Below, piece by piece: positions 1 through 8,300 of a stretch of 9,596 nucleotides of DNA. The first letter of the stretch is position 1. Each line of letters begins with the position of its first letter. A model generated the notes under the pieces. The model was given only the letters and a program-made list of their open reading frames with translations. It searched no databases and was not told the origin of the DNA. The position numbers and the translations under genes are program-made. The stretch is from Thiobacillus sp. GTDB lineage: Bacteria; Pseudomonadota; Gammaproteobacteria; Burkholderiales; Thiobacillaceae. Location: assembly GCA_024710445.1 (NCBI GenBank), contig JANJUT010000004.1, positions 1-9,596 on the forward strand, given 5' to 3'.

Positions 1-587
1 GCTCCGACCGTAACCACCATGATCTGGATGTTCGAGCTGGTGGCGAAGTTGCGCACCTGCCCGAGCTTGTTTGAGTCGTAGAGGAAGTAGTCAAAGGGCA
101 CACCTGCGTAGAGTCCCTTGAAGTGATCCACGGTGATCTGCAAAGTCTTGTAGACGCCCTCCTTGATCGCCACCGACGGCACCACGATGACAAACTTGCT
201 GAAGCCGTAGCGCTTGTTGAGTTCAAATATGGTGCGCAGGTAGACATAGGTTTTGCCCGTGCCGGTTTCCATCTCGACGGTGAAGTCGCCAGAGGCTAGC
301 GTGCCGGAAGGCGGCAAGCCACCGCGCAACTGGATGTCGGCCAGATTCTTGTGCAGCTCATCGTCCAGCAGGGTCAGGCGGTTGCCAACACCCAAGTCCG
401 ACTCGGCAACTCCCAGCGTCATTTGCTGCGACACCGTGCCGGGAAACATGTCGTCGGTAACGGTAGGTGGCACCTTCATCGTCACCGTGAACTCGGTACG
501 GCACACCTCCTGGCCACGAAACAAGTCACAAACGGCCTCGATGGCTTGCAGTTGGTAGTCAAGGTTGGGCTCGAAATGCAGTTTCAT
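1..587 (-). CDS. res: Type III restriction enzyme Res-like subunit (DEAD/DEAH helicase), 5' part only
   Basis: The frame opens with ATG at 585-587 and stays open to the left edge, giving 195 codons of what is normally a protein of roughly 900-1000 residues. The N-terminus has a Q-motif-like stretch (FEPNLDYQLQAIEAV, residues 5-19). Walker A, ETGTGKT, is at residues 107-113 within a METGTGKTYVYLRTIFEL block, and VIVVPSVAIKEGVYKT follows; this series is typical of type III Res subunits. In that family Res hydrolyses ATP, moves along DNA in complex with Mod, and cuts with a C-terminal PD-(D/E)XK nuclease, which here lies outside the window. The start is 10 nt after the methyltransferase stop, and a GAGGA ribosome-binding site overlaps that stop (TGAGGA), so the two are probably translated together. 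Family assignment is firm; whether the nuclease domain is intact cannot be seen. Confidence 0.93.
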   Translation of the reverse strand, partial: MKLHFEPNLDYQLQAIEAVCDLFRGQEVCRTEFTVTMKVPPTVTDDMFPGTVSQQMTLGVAESDLGVGNRLTLLDDELHKNLADIQLRGGLPPSGTLASGDFTVEMETGTGKTYVYLRTIFELNKRYGFSKFVIVVPSVAIKEGVYKTLQITVDHFKGLYAGVPFDYFLYDSNKLGQVRNFATSSNIQIMVVTVG

Positions 588-597
588 CGCCGAGTCC

Positions 598-2508
598 TCA
601 CAGACTTCGCACGTTCTGTATGCCGTGCTGCTCCAGAATGGCGGCCAGATTGGTCTTGGCCACATCGTCTGCGAAGGCACTGTCGCGGAACACACAGGTC
701 GTGTCACCGGCGGGGGCAAGTTCCTTGTGCCAGGCGATGACGCCTTGCGCCAGCAGTTCGACTTGGTCGCGGGTGATGCTGGTCGCAAGGCAAGCCATCA
801 GAACGCCGCCACCCACGACGTAGACGTCCTTTCCGGTGATGACCCGTCGTTCGATAGGCACACAGAGGTCGAGGCCGAGCTTGAGTAGCAACTCATAAAG
901 AACGTCAGCTTCGGTGCGACTCTCCAGCAAGTGTTCCTGGTGGGCGAACAGCGTCTCTTCCAGATTGTCCGGGTTGGGGTTCCATGCGCGGATGTTGGAG
1001 TTGTCGAGTTTGAACACTCGGAAGCCGGTGTCGCCGGCAAACATCGGGTTGTCGGCTTTGACCTTGGCGGCGGCGCGGCGCAGGCGCTCCTTGGTCAACT
1101 CGGCGATGGTGCGAGATTTGCCCAATTGGTCGCAGAAGTCGGCGGCGGTTTTTTGGTCTTTGTTTTCGGGGTCGAGCGGTTCGGGGAGTTGAACGAGGAT
1201 GTAGCGGCGGTTGCCGCCATCGGTGGCGTTTTGCACCATGACGGTGTGGCCGGTAGTGCCAGAACCGGCGAAGAAATCTAGAACTAGGGCATCATTGTCT
1301 TTTGCACCTAGTTCAATGATCCGAGACAGCAATGTTGTTGGCTTCGGAAAACTAAATGGCGAATCAGAGCACTCAAACAGCAGCTTAATTTCCCTGCTGG
1401 CTGTGTCATTGCTACCAACTTCTTTGTGTGGCCACAGGGTTTTTGCCTTAACCCCATCCTTTAGCTCGGACAAGAACCGCTTGAGGTTCGGCTGACTGTC
1501 ACCATTGCGTCCAAACCAAATACGGTTGTCTGCAATAAGGCTCTGTACGTCATTCTCTATGTATCGCCAATGCGCACTCGACGGAGGGTAAAAAATTAAG
1601 CCTGTTGAACCTGAGATCGGGTACCTCCCGTTCTTCCTCTCGCCGTCTGCATAAAGTGGGATTGGTTTCCAAGGGCCACGGGGATCGCTGTCCGGGTTCG
1701 TATATCTCGCGTCCATCGCTTCATTACGTGGGAGAAGGCTAACAGGGGAATTGGCGCCCTCTTGTTTGCCATACACAAGAATATAGTCATGGCTCGCTGA
1801 AATTTTGCTCGCGTCATTTTTTGTTGTGTACATTTTTTCCCAGACGACCTGAGCAATAAAGCTCTCTTCTCCAAACACTTCGTCACAAGTCGCTCTCAAA
1901 TTCTGAATTTCACAATCATCAATGCTGATGAAAATCACCCCATCCTCTCGCAATAGATTTCGTGCCAGCTTGAGGCGGGGATACATCATGTTGAGCCAGT
2001 CGGTGTGAAATCGCCCGCTGGCCTCAGTGTTTGAGCTGACTTTTTGTCCACCCTCAACCTGCCCGGTCAGTTCCAGGTAGTTTTTGATGTTGTCCTGAAA
2101 GTTATCCGGGTACACAAAATCCTTGCCGGTGTTATACGGCGGGTCGATGTAGATGAGTTTGACCTTGCCGGCATAGCTTTTCTGCAAGAGCTTGAGCACC
2201 TCCAGGTTGTCGCCCTCGATCATCAGGTTCTGCGTGCTGTCCCAGTCCACGCTTTCTTCCTTGCAAGGACGCAGGGTGCCGTTGCTGGGCGTGAGCGCCA
2301 GTTGCCGCGCACGACGCTTGCCATGCCAGTTGAGGCCGTATTTCTCCTCGCGCTCCTCAACCGCGCCACCCAGTAGTTGCTTCAACACCTCGAAATCGAC
2401 CTTGCCCTCGGTAAAGGCTTCGGGGAACAGGGCTTTGAGCGTGTCGATGTTGCCGGCCACGATGTCAGCGGAGCGGGTTTCAGGATCAGAGGCTTCAATT
2501 TTCTGCAT
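598..2508 (-). CDS. mod: Type III Mod-like site-specific DNA (adenine-N6) methyltransferase
   Basis: This 636-aa protein has the catalytic DPPY motif at residues 122-125 (IYIDPPYNTGKDF) and the SAM-binding FAGSGTTG motif later, at about 413-420. DPPY before FxGxG is the beta-class order found in type III Mod and related N6-adenine methyltransferases. The N-terminal part includes a MIEGDNLEVLKLL block (96-108), also typical of the family. Residues of about 185-412, between the two motifs, should hold the target recognition domain. It probably methylates one strand of an asymmetric site and guides the downstream Res subunit. Start: ATG 14 nt after the rloB stop, with only a weak purine-rich GAGA upstream, so translation may depend on coupling. 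The central segment is clearly poorer in GC than the two ends (see findings). Modification and restriction partners are adjacent, so a solitary methylase is unlikely. Confidence 0.95.
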   Translation of the reverse strand: MQKIEASDPETRSADIVAGNIDTLKALFPEAFTEGKVDFEVLKQLLGGAVEEREEKYGLNWHGKRRARQLALTPSNGTLRPCKEESVDWDSTQNLMIEGDNLEVLKLLQKSYAGKVKLIYIDPPYNTGKDFVYPDNFQDNIKNYLELTGQVEGGQKVSSNTEASGRFHTDWLNMMYPRLKLARNLLREDGVIFISIDDCEIQNLRATCDEVFGEESFIAQVVWEKMYTTKNDASKISASHDYILVYGKQEGANSPVSLLPRNEAMDARYTNPDSDPRGPWKPIPLYADGERKNGRYPISGSTGLIFYPPSSAHWRYIENDVQSLIADNRIWFGRNGDSQPNLKRFLSELKDGVKAKTLWPHKEVGSNDTASREIKLLFECSDSPFSFPKPTTLLSRIIELGAKDNDALVLDFFAGSGTTGHTVMVQNATDGGNRRYILVQLPEPLDPENKDQKTAADFCDQLGKSRTIAELTKERLRRAAAKVKADNPMFAGDTGFRVFKLDNSNIRAWNPNPDNLEETLFAHQEHLLESRTEADVLYELLLKLGLDLCVPIERRVITGKDVYVVGGGVLMACLATSITRDQVELLAQGVIAWHKELAPAGDTTCVFRDSAFADDVAKTNLAAILEQHGIQNVRSL

Positions 2509-2522
2509 GGCGGTCTCGGTAT

Positions 2523-3197
2523 TCAGGGCTTGAGCGTGGTGAGCAGGCGCACCAAGCGATGGAGGTCAGTGTAGGGAGCTGCGCCGTCGTAGGCGTCGGC
2601 CAGCTTGGTCAGATGCTCGGCGCGTTGTGTGGCGTCGGCCAGATGGTGTTTTGTGTTGGCGTAGTGTCCTGGCTGGCCCTTGTCGTAGCCGGGAAGGTAG
2701 GGGCGCAGCCTCTGGTAAACCTCGGCACGGTGCAGCGGGGCAAGCGCCTCCTCGAAGTGCAACAGCAGCCAGAGCTCGAAACAGGGTACTGAGGCTATGG
2801 CGGCAAAACTCACGGACTTGTTGAGATCGTTGCGCAACTTGCCATGTCGCGCGGCGGCCTTGGCCAGTGCATTGTGGTAAGTGCCGTGGTCGTCGCGGTC
2901 GAACACGGCATAAATCTGTTCGAAGCCGCGCGGCGAGATGTCTTGGACTGCGTTGCCCTCCACGAACAGGTGTTCTGCGTATTCCACCACCTGTAAGGGT
3001 GTGGTGCCGAACTGGCTTGGATGCACCTGCACATTTGTTGTGGGCAGGCGGTATTCGGCGCGGATTTCCCCTAGGTACAGGGGCTCAGTCTTGCTGCCTT
3101 CGCAGACGATCAGGATGCGGTCGTAACTCGCGCGTTTGCCGCTTTTTCGCGCCAAATCTGCCGCTTGTCGTGCCTTGGGTTGATTGTCTTTTCCCAT
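2523..3197 (-). CDS. rloB: RloB family protein (TOPRIM-like, AbiLii-type partner of the ATPase)
   Basis: This 224-aa protein matches the RloB family. Visible marks are ILIVCEGSKTEPLYL (residues 28-42, with the conserved EG-KTEP), a VFDRDDH acidic motif (98-104), the SVPCFELWLLLHFE block (136-149), and a C-terminal TDLHRLVRLL (210-219). The early Glu and later D-D pair fit a TOPRIM-like metal-binding fold, as in OLD-type nucleases, but nuclease activity is inferred. RloB genes are known beside RloA-type ATPases and were named for being linked to restriction loci; the equivalent Lactococcus pair is the AbiL phage-abortive system. ATG is preceded by a very good ribosome-binding site (GGAGGGG, 5 nt spacing). 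It starts 20 nt after the ATPase stop. The N-terminal 25 residues are basic. A -1 frameshift in the preceding gene would read straight into this frame. Confidence 0.92.
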   Translation of the reverse strand: MGKDNQPKARQAADLARKSGKRASYDRILIVCEGSKTEPLYLGEIRAEYRLPTTNVQVHPSQFGTTPLQVVEYAEHLFVEGNAVQDISPRGFEQIYAVFDRDDHGTYHNALAKAAARHGKLRNDLNKSVSFAAIASVPCFELWLLLHFEEALAPLHRAEVYQRLRPYLPGYDKGQPGHYANTKHHLADATQRAEHLTKLADAYDGAAPYTDLHRLVRLLTTLKP

Positions 3198-3217
3198 GTG
3201 CTCCCCTCCGCGGCCTG

Positions 3218-4483
3218 TCAGACCACCGCCTTGGCGGGGGGGGATTCGCTGAAGAACGGCACGGCGCCATATCGCCCGACCAGGTAGCCGCGTTCCCAGG
3301 CTTCGGTCTCGCGCGGGCTGAAGTCGGTGAGCGGGTACAGGCGGGTGGCCTGGTCGCGGTCTTTTTCGGTGAACCAGATTTGGTCGCGCCGGAACAAGGT
3401 GCGGTCGAGCAGCGAGGTGTCGTGGGTGGTGAAGAGCAGTTGCGCCCCCAGTGGGTTGTGTTCCGGCTGGTGGAAAAGGCGCACCAGACGACGCACCAGC
3501 AGGGGGTGCAGGCTGCTGTCGAGTTCGTCCACGACTAGAAGCCGGCCATGTTGAAGCACGTCAAGTACGGGAGCGGCCATCGCATACAGGCGCTGGGTTC
3601 CCTGGGATTCTTCGTGCAACTCGAAGCTAGCGGAACCGTGCTCGGTTTTGTGTACGAATTGCGGCATGAGCATTTCATGTTCTTCGCGAGTGACTTGCGT
3701 GCCCTCCGGCCCAAACATGATGTTCTGGCGGATGCCCTGGCGCGGCACGCTCACCACATCGCTAATGCTGATATCCGCCGAGGCGAGAAAGTCGCTCACC
3801 GCGCGTTTACCCGCCTCGGTCTGGAGCAGCGCGGTGGTGAAGTCCGGCGGCGGAACCAGCCCTGCCCCAAAGTACACGGGTTGCTCCACCAGCCAGCGGA
3901 ATATCGGTCCCAAGAGTTCGCTGTTGAGCTGCACGGCGGTGGACAGGAACAATGCGTTGGGCCGAGTGGTTTCCTGCCACAGCTTGCGTGGGCCGGTGAG
4001 ATGCGAACTGAACTCGTAGATCGAGCTTTGGGTTTTCTCGTCGAAATGCCGGCTGAACCACTGCTGCGGCTTGGCGGTGCGATACACCATCAGCCATTCG
4101 TCCACGATGCGTTCGGGTGTGAGGGTGAAGCCGTATTGATAACGCACCCCCCCCAGCATGAAGGTAACTTCAAACTCGGTGGGTTGCGCTGCCCAGGCTG
4201 CGTCCAGGCGAAATGGCTGGATGTTGAAAGTTTGGCCGAGTTGCATGGTGGTGGCGGATTCTGCCACCACGCCACGCATGAAATTCAGCGCCAGAAGCAG
4301 GGTCGATTTACCGCTGGCGTTGGGGCCATACACGACGGCACTACGCACGACGTGGGACGGGTTCTTAAGCCCGGTCGAGGCCAGGTGGGTATCGGCCATC
4401 TTCTTGTCCTTGGACGCGACCATGCTGATGACTTGCTCATCACGGATGGAGCGAAAATTGCGGACACGGAATTCAAGCAGCAT
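3218..4483 (-). CDS. AAA/ABC-type ATP-binding protein, RloA/AbiLi-like (AAA15 family)
   Basis: This 421-aa protein begins with the RecF/SMC-like FRVRNFRSI (residues 5-13). It has Walker A YGPNASGKST (52-61), a signature-like EESQGTQRLY (291-300), Walker B LLVVDELDSSLHP (315-327), and an H-loop TTHD (352-355). The closing block YLVGRYGAVP (400-409) is common in this defence ATPase family. It is probably the sensor/regulator half of an abortive-infection pair whose effector is RloB immediately downstream, as in AbiL, and by analogy with the ATPase-TOPRIM pairs of PARIS and OLD systems. ATG at 4481-4483 has a textbook AGGAGG at the right distance. The 69-bp gap upstream is extremely AT-rich and may hold its promoter. 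The gene holds a G8 tract (residues 110-113) and a C8 tract (414-416), each able to disrupt or extend it if it slips. Confidence 0.92.
   Translation of the reverse strand: MLLEFRVRNFRSIRDEQVISMVASKDKKMADTHLASTGLKNPSHVVRSAVVYGPNASGKSTLLLALNFMRGVVAESATTMQLGQTFNIQPFRLDAAWAAQPTEFEVTFMLGGVRYQYGFTLTPERIVDEWLMVYRTAKPQQWFSRHFDEKTQSSIYEFSSHLTGPRKLWQETTRPNALFLSTAVQLNSELLGPIFRWLVEQPVYFGAGLVPPPDFTTALLQTEAGKRAVSDFLASADISISDVVSVPRQGIRQNIMFGPEGTQVTREEHEMLMPQFVHKTEHGSASFELHEESQGTQRLYAMAAPVLDVLQHGRLLVVDELDSSLHPLLVRRLVRLFHQPEHNPLGAQLLFTTHDTSLLDRTLFRRDQIWFTEKDRDQATRLYPLTDFSPRETEAWERGYLVGRYGAVPFFSESPPAKAVV
3226..3243 (-). promoter_or_regulatory. C8 tract on a slippery heptamer followed by a hairpin; possible -1 frameshift or slippage site
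   Basis: On the coding strand the ATPase gene reads TCC CCC CCC GCC at codons 414-417, so positions 3243-3236 are eight Cs forming C CCC CCC in frame, the X XXY YYZ pattern of -1 sites. The last two Cs start a perfect inverted repeat, CCGCC-AA-GGCGG (3237-3226). After a -1 shift there is no stop, and the frame enters rloB through RQGGGLTGRGGEH and its start Met. That the site is used is inferred. Homopolymer slippage or chance are the alternatives. Confidence 0.45.
4147..4154 (-). repeat. G8 homopolymer inside the ATPase gene, possible slippage tract
   Basis: The coding strand has eight consecutive Gs across CTG GGG GGG GTG (Leu110-Val113). This is after Walker A and before the Walker B region, so gain or loss of one G would remove most of the ATPase domain. 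One of the shifted frames ends at position 4090. G tracts of this kind drive phase variation in some restriction systems, but eight units is at the low end and may be stable. Confidence 0.5.
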
Positions 4484-4552
4484 GACGTGCCTCCTGCTAA
4501 ATATTATTTGATTTATTGTAGTGTATTTACTAAAAAATAGTTTATTTTGTAT
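4484..4552 (-). promoter_or_regulatory. AT-rich intergenic gap with a possible promoter for the ATPase-rloB module
   Basis: Between the DUF4391 stop and the ATPase start lie 69 bp, of which positions 4501-4552 contain only 7 G/C bases in 52. On the minus strand there is a -10-like TACAAT (4520-4515), but no convincing -35 box about 17 bp upstream, so a promoter is only suggested. The small ACTA-TAGT repeat around 4529-4541 is too weak to be a terminator. The gap is the only sizeable break between genes in the operon and contrasts sharply in composition with both sides. Confidence 0.4.
4490..4495 (-). promoter_or_regulatory. Strong ribosome-binding site of the ATPase gene
   Basis: AGGAGG on the minus strand stands 6 nt before the ATG at 4481-4483. 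It fixes the start of the ATPase gene and indicates efficient translation independent of the upstream DUF4391 gene, unlike the ATGA-coupled genes before it. Confidence 0.8.
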
Positions 4553-5350
4553 TTAATTCCTTGTTTTGGCCTTCGACCAGTAGCCCGACAAGATCATCTT
4601 CTGGGTGGCAGACTCCAGTTCATGTTGGAGCCGCTGAAGTTCAAGATTCAGCTCGACGCGCCTCGCAAGCTGCTTTTCCCTATTGGCCTGGGTACGCAGG
4701 CTAACAATTTTCACTTCCAGTTCCTGGCTATCGCGCAGAGCCTGTCGGCGCGCGGCGGTTTGTTCGGGACTATCGGCCAGAACAAATTGCCCGGTCTTAC
4801 CCGCCACCTGATAGGCGATCAGGGTATCCATCCAGCCTTGATACAGGGCCAGCAAGTGGGCGCGTGGCTGGTTGGCGAGCGCGAGGGCGGTCAGGAAGCC
4901 TTGCATCGGTTGGGTGTCCTGTGACTCGGTCAGATGGACCTCGACGGCTGCGCCATCGAGCACCACCTTGCCAGCCTCATTCTGCGCCCAGCGTTTGTGG
5001 GCGAGCGAGAGGCTCAGGCTGGCGTCGCCCGCCAGCATCAGGAACACAGGGTACGGTATGGCGCGATGGGCCAGTTCAGCCAGCCGCCCGGCCTTGGCAT
5101 CCGCGCGCAGGGTGATGACCAACACGGCGATTTCCAGGTATTCCCGTGCTTCGTCGCGGTATTCCGGTACACCTATCGTGGTGGGTTTGAGCGCTGAGAG
5201 CCATTGAATTTCTTCAATACCTTCGTTAATGAGGCGCTTGTCGGCAGCGGTGGGCGCACCGTTTTCCACCAGCAACTTCTTGGGCACGCGCTGATCGACC
5301 TGTGCGCTGCCGGGCAAATTGAGGGCGGCAATCAGATCGGCGGTGTTCAT
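4553..5350 (-). CDS. DUF4391 domain-containing protein
   Basis: This 265-aa protein resembles the DUF4391 family in length, its start (MNTADLIAALNLP), the KKLLVENGAPTAADKRLI segment (residues 24-41), the EIQWLSALKPTTIGV stretch (47-61) and the YPVFLML strand (100-106). The C-terminal quarter (about 196-250) is rich in Glu, Arg, Leu and Gln and probably forms a coiled coil. Members are known beside helicases and type III-like methyltransferases; their biochemical role is unknown to me. No catalytic motif, signal peptide or membrane segment is visible. Its ATG overlaps the helicase stop as ATGA, so it is translationally coupled to the helicase and probably made in proportion to it. A structural or adaptor role in the helicase-Mod-Res complex is a guess from context. 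Confidence 0.85.
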   Translation of the reverse strand: MNTADLIAALNLPGSAQVDQRVPKKLLVENGAPTAADKRLINEGIEEIQWLSALKPTTIGVPEYRDEAREYLEIAVLVITLRADAKAGRLAELAHRAIPYPVFLMLAGDASLSLSLAHKRWAQNEAGKVVLDGAAVEVHLTESQDTQPMQGFLTALALANQPRAHLLALYQGWMDTLIAYQVAGKTGQFVLADSPEQTAARRQALRDSQELEVKIVSLRTQANREKQLARRVELNLELQRLQHELESATQKMILSGYWSKAKTRN

Positions 5351-8300
5351 GCACTTGCTTCAGGCAGGATCACCAGAAACGCGACCACTTCAAAATCGTT
5401 GCTGCCGGCGAACTCGCCCTTTTGCGCATGGGTGCCGCCCGGAGTAAACAAACTGGCGACGGCCCGTTCTTCTTTTTTGCCGACGATAGTCGCCACGGCC
5501 TTGGCGAGCAGTAACTGCGCATGGCTCATGTCCTGGCCGTCCTTTGTGGCTTTGTCGAAGCGCGCATATGCACCTGCATCCGGCAGGTCGCGGCCCATGC
5601 AGACGCGCTTCAAGGTGTCGAGTGCCTGTTTCGCCTGGGTGTAGGGCAATAGCACTGCGCCGTCGTCGCCAATATGCACCAGGTAATACGGTGCCAGTGG
5701 ATAACCGGGGTCGGCGGCCCGGTTGGCTGCATCGCCCTCGGCGCGCAGGCAGAAGAGGATGCCAGGCGCAATGGCTGCTTCCGGCGTGGTGGTCACGGCA
5801 AAGGTGCCCAGGGGAAGACTGTCCAGTTGGCCGGAATGCTCCTTGAGGAAGCCTGCCAGGTCGATACGGTAATCGGAGAGTGTCAGGTCGGTGATGGACA
5901 CGCCGCTGGACAGGTCTTCCAGGTCGATGACGGTTTCCTGCATCTTGATGAGTTGCTGGCGGCGGTATTCCAGATCGTTCATCGGGTTGCCGGATTGCTG
6001 CTCGATAAGGTTTTCCTCCCCAGTGGCGGAGATATCGAGCAAGACCATGCGGCCGCTGACGCGCTGTTCCAGGTTGATGTACTCCTCCAATTCCATGTTG
6101 GGCCAGAAGTTGATGAGCTGGATGCGCTGGTTGGGCGATCCGATACGGTCGATCCGGCCAAAACGTTGGATGATTCGCACCGGGTTCCAGTGGATGTCGT
6201 AGTTGATCAGGGCGTCGCAGTCCTGAAGGTTCTGACCTTCGCTGATGCAATCGGTAGCAATGAGCAGGTCCAGATCGCCGTCCTCGGCCAGTTCCGCCGG
6301 CCGTTCCTTGGCACGTGGCGCGAAGGTGGAAAGGATGCTGGCCAAGTCTTTGCGCAGGCCGGGCAGCGTGGCCTTGTTGCCACCTGTGCCAGTTACCACG
6401 GCACTGTGCAGACCTAATTCTTGTTGCGCCCAGCCAGACAATTCTCGGTAGAGGTAATCGGCGGTGTCGGCAAAGGCGGTGAACAGAATGACTTTGCGAT
6501 TGCCCGGGTTGAGCGGTTCGCTGCACTTGCGGGTGATGACTTCTTTCAGTGCGGCCAGCTTGGCATCGCGAGAGGCGTCCACCAGACGTGCTGCCGAAAG
6601 CAAGGTGTGCAGCCGATTGCGGTCTTCAATAAGGTCTTGCTGCCAGCGCACGCGATCAACGTCTTGAAGCAATACTTTGACCTTGCGGCCAATGAGCAAG
6701 GTTTCGTAGTTGGGATCGTCGACTTCCACGTCGTCGATGGATATCTCTTCCACCGATTCTTCGTGCGCTTCAATGCGAGCGATCATGGATTCCACATCGG
6801 CAAGCTGGCGCTGAATAGTCAGGGCAAAGGAAGCGACGGAGCTTTCCATGCGCTTAAGGATGTTCACGCGTAGCAGGTGAATCAGGCTTTCTTCCCGGTC
6901 TACCTGGCGGAAAAAGCTTTCGCCGCCACGAATCTGGGTGCTGTATTTGGCGTCGTAGGCCGCCTGTTTATGTGGCAGCACGTAGCGCATTGGGGCATAA
7001 ACAGAAAGGTTGAGACGGCGGATTTCATTGTTGACATCGCGGATGGCGGGAAAGGTGCCAGTAAGGTCCACATCCGCCTTGATATTGATGGGCTTGAGAC
7101 GCTCCGGGAATTTGCCGGTTTCGTCGGTACCGTAATACTTCTCAATGTGCTTACGTGAGCGGGCGATGGTGAGAAGGTCGAGCAACTTGAAGTAATCGAA
7201 CCCCAACATATCCATCAGCCGGGAGGATTTGCGATCCGTTTCCTCCAGGTTGAGCCAGCGGTTGAACTGGAGCTGTGCCTGGCGGACGGTGGCCTCGATG
7301 CTGGGGATTCCCTGCTCTGACAGAGCGGTATCGTCACCCTCGGTCACGAAAGCAATCTGGTTTTTAAGGTCGGACAGGCGGTTGTTGACCGGGGTGGCTG
7401 AGAGCATCAGAACCCGGGTTTTTACGCCGGACTGGATGATGTTACGCATGAGCCGGCTATAACGGGTGTCGCGATCCTTGTGGGTGGCCTTGTTGCGGAA
7501 ATTATGCGACTCGTCGATCACCACCAGATCGTAGTTTCCCCAATTGACATGAGCAAGGTCGATGTCGCCTGACTGGCCATTGTCCCGGGACAAATCGGTG
7601 TGATTGAGGACGTCGTAGTTGAATCGATCGGTAGCCAACACATTTCTTTTGTCATTGGTCTTATAGATCGTCCAGTTTTCGCGAAGACGCTTGGGTGCCA
7701 GCACCAGAACACGGTCATTGCGTAGTTCATAGTATTTGATGATGGCGAGGGCTTCGAAGGTTTTACCCAGCCCCACGCTGTCGGCAATGATGCACCCGCC
7801 ATGGCGCTCAAGCTTATCGATGGCGCCGACCACGCCATCACGCTGGAATTTGTAGAGTTTCTTCCAGACGGTGGTGTTCTTAATACCGGTGGCTGATTTG
7901 ACGATGCGTTCTTCGTCCAGCTCGTCTCCCTGGTCTTTGAAAAGCTGGTAGAGAATCTGGTAATAAATGAGAGCGGGTTTTTTGGGCTCGACAAACGCCT
8001 TGAGCTTATCGAGTAATGCATTCTTGGCATCCTGCTTTGCTGCCAAACCATCCCACAACACGGCGAACCAGGAAGCAAGGGTAGCGCACTCCTGCGAGGT
8101 TTCCGATGACTGGATCAGGCTGAATGGGCTTCCAGGAGTAATCCCAAGCCCTTCGGTGGAAAAGGTGCAATTGCCAGTGACTACACAGTGATGTGATGAA
8201 TCGGAGTTGCCGGCAACCAGCATTGCCTGTGGAATGGCCCCGGCTGCCTGGCGGATTTCAACTACCCTCTCGATCCAGTTCGCACACTGCTTTGCAAGCC

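Noticed and set aside
2867..3538. 223-codon plus-strand frame across the rloB-ATPase junction
   Set aside because: It crosses two real genes in antisense and is Arg/Gly/Cys-rich without a recognisable domain.
3548..4540. 330-codon open frame on the plus strand
   Set aside because: It is antisense to the clearly recognisable ATPase gene, has no family motifs, and is the expected mirror of GC-rich coding sequence.
4529..4541. ACTA-TAGT inverted repeat as a terminator after the DUF4391 gene
   Set aside because: The 4-bp A/T-rich stem is far too weak and lacks a GC stem followed by a T-run.
5674..6417. 247-codon open frame on the plus strand inside the helicase
   Set aside because: It lies opposite helicase motifs V and VI, which are intact on the minus strand; the composition is that of a shadow frame.
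5390..6526. 378-codon minus-strand frame overlapping the helicase
   Set aside because: It is rich in Arg, His, Gln and Pro and carries no motif; it is an alternative frame of the helicase gene.
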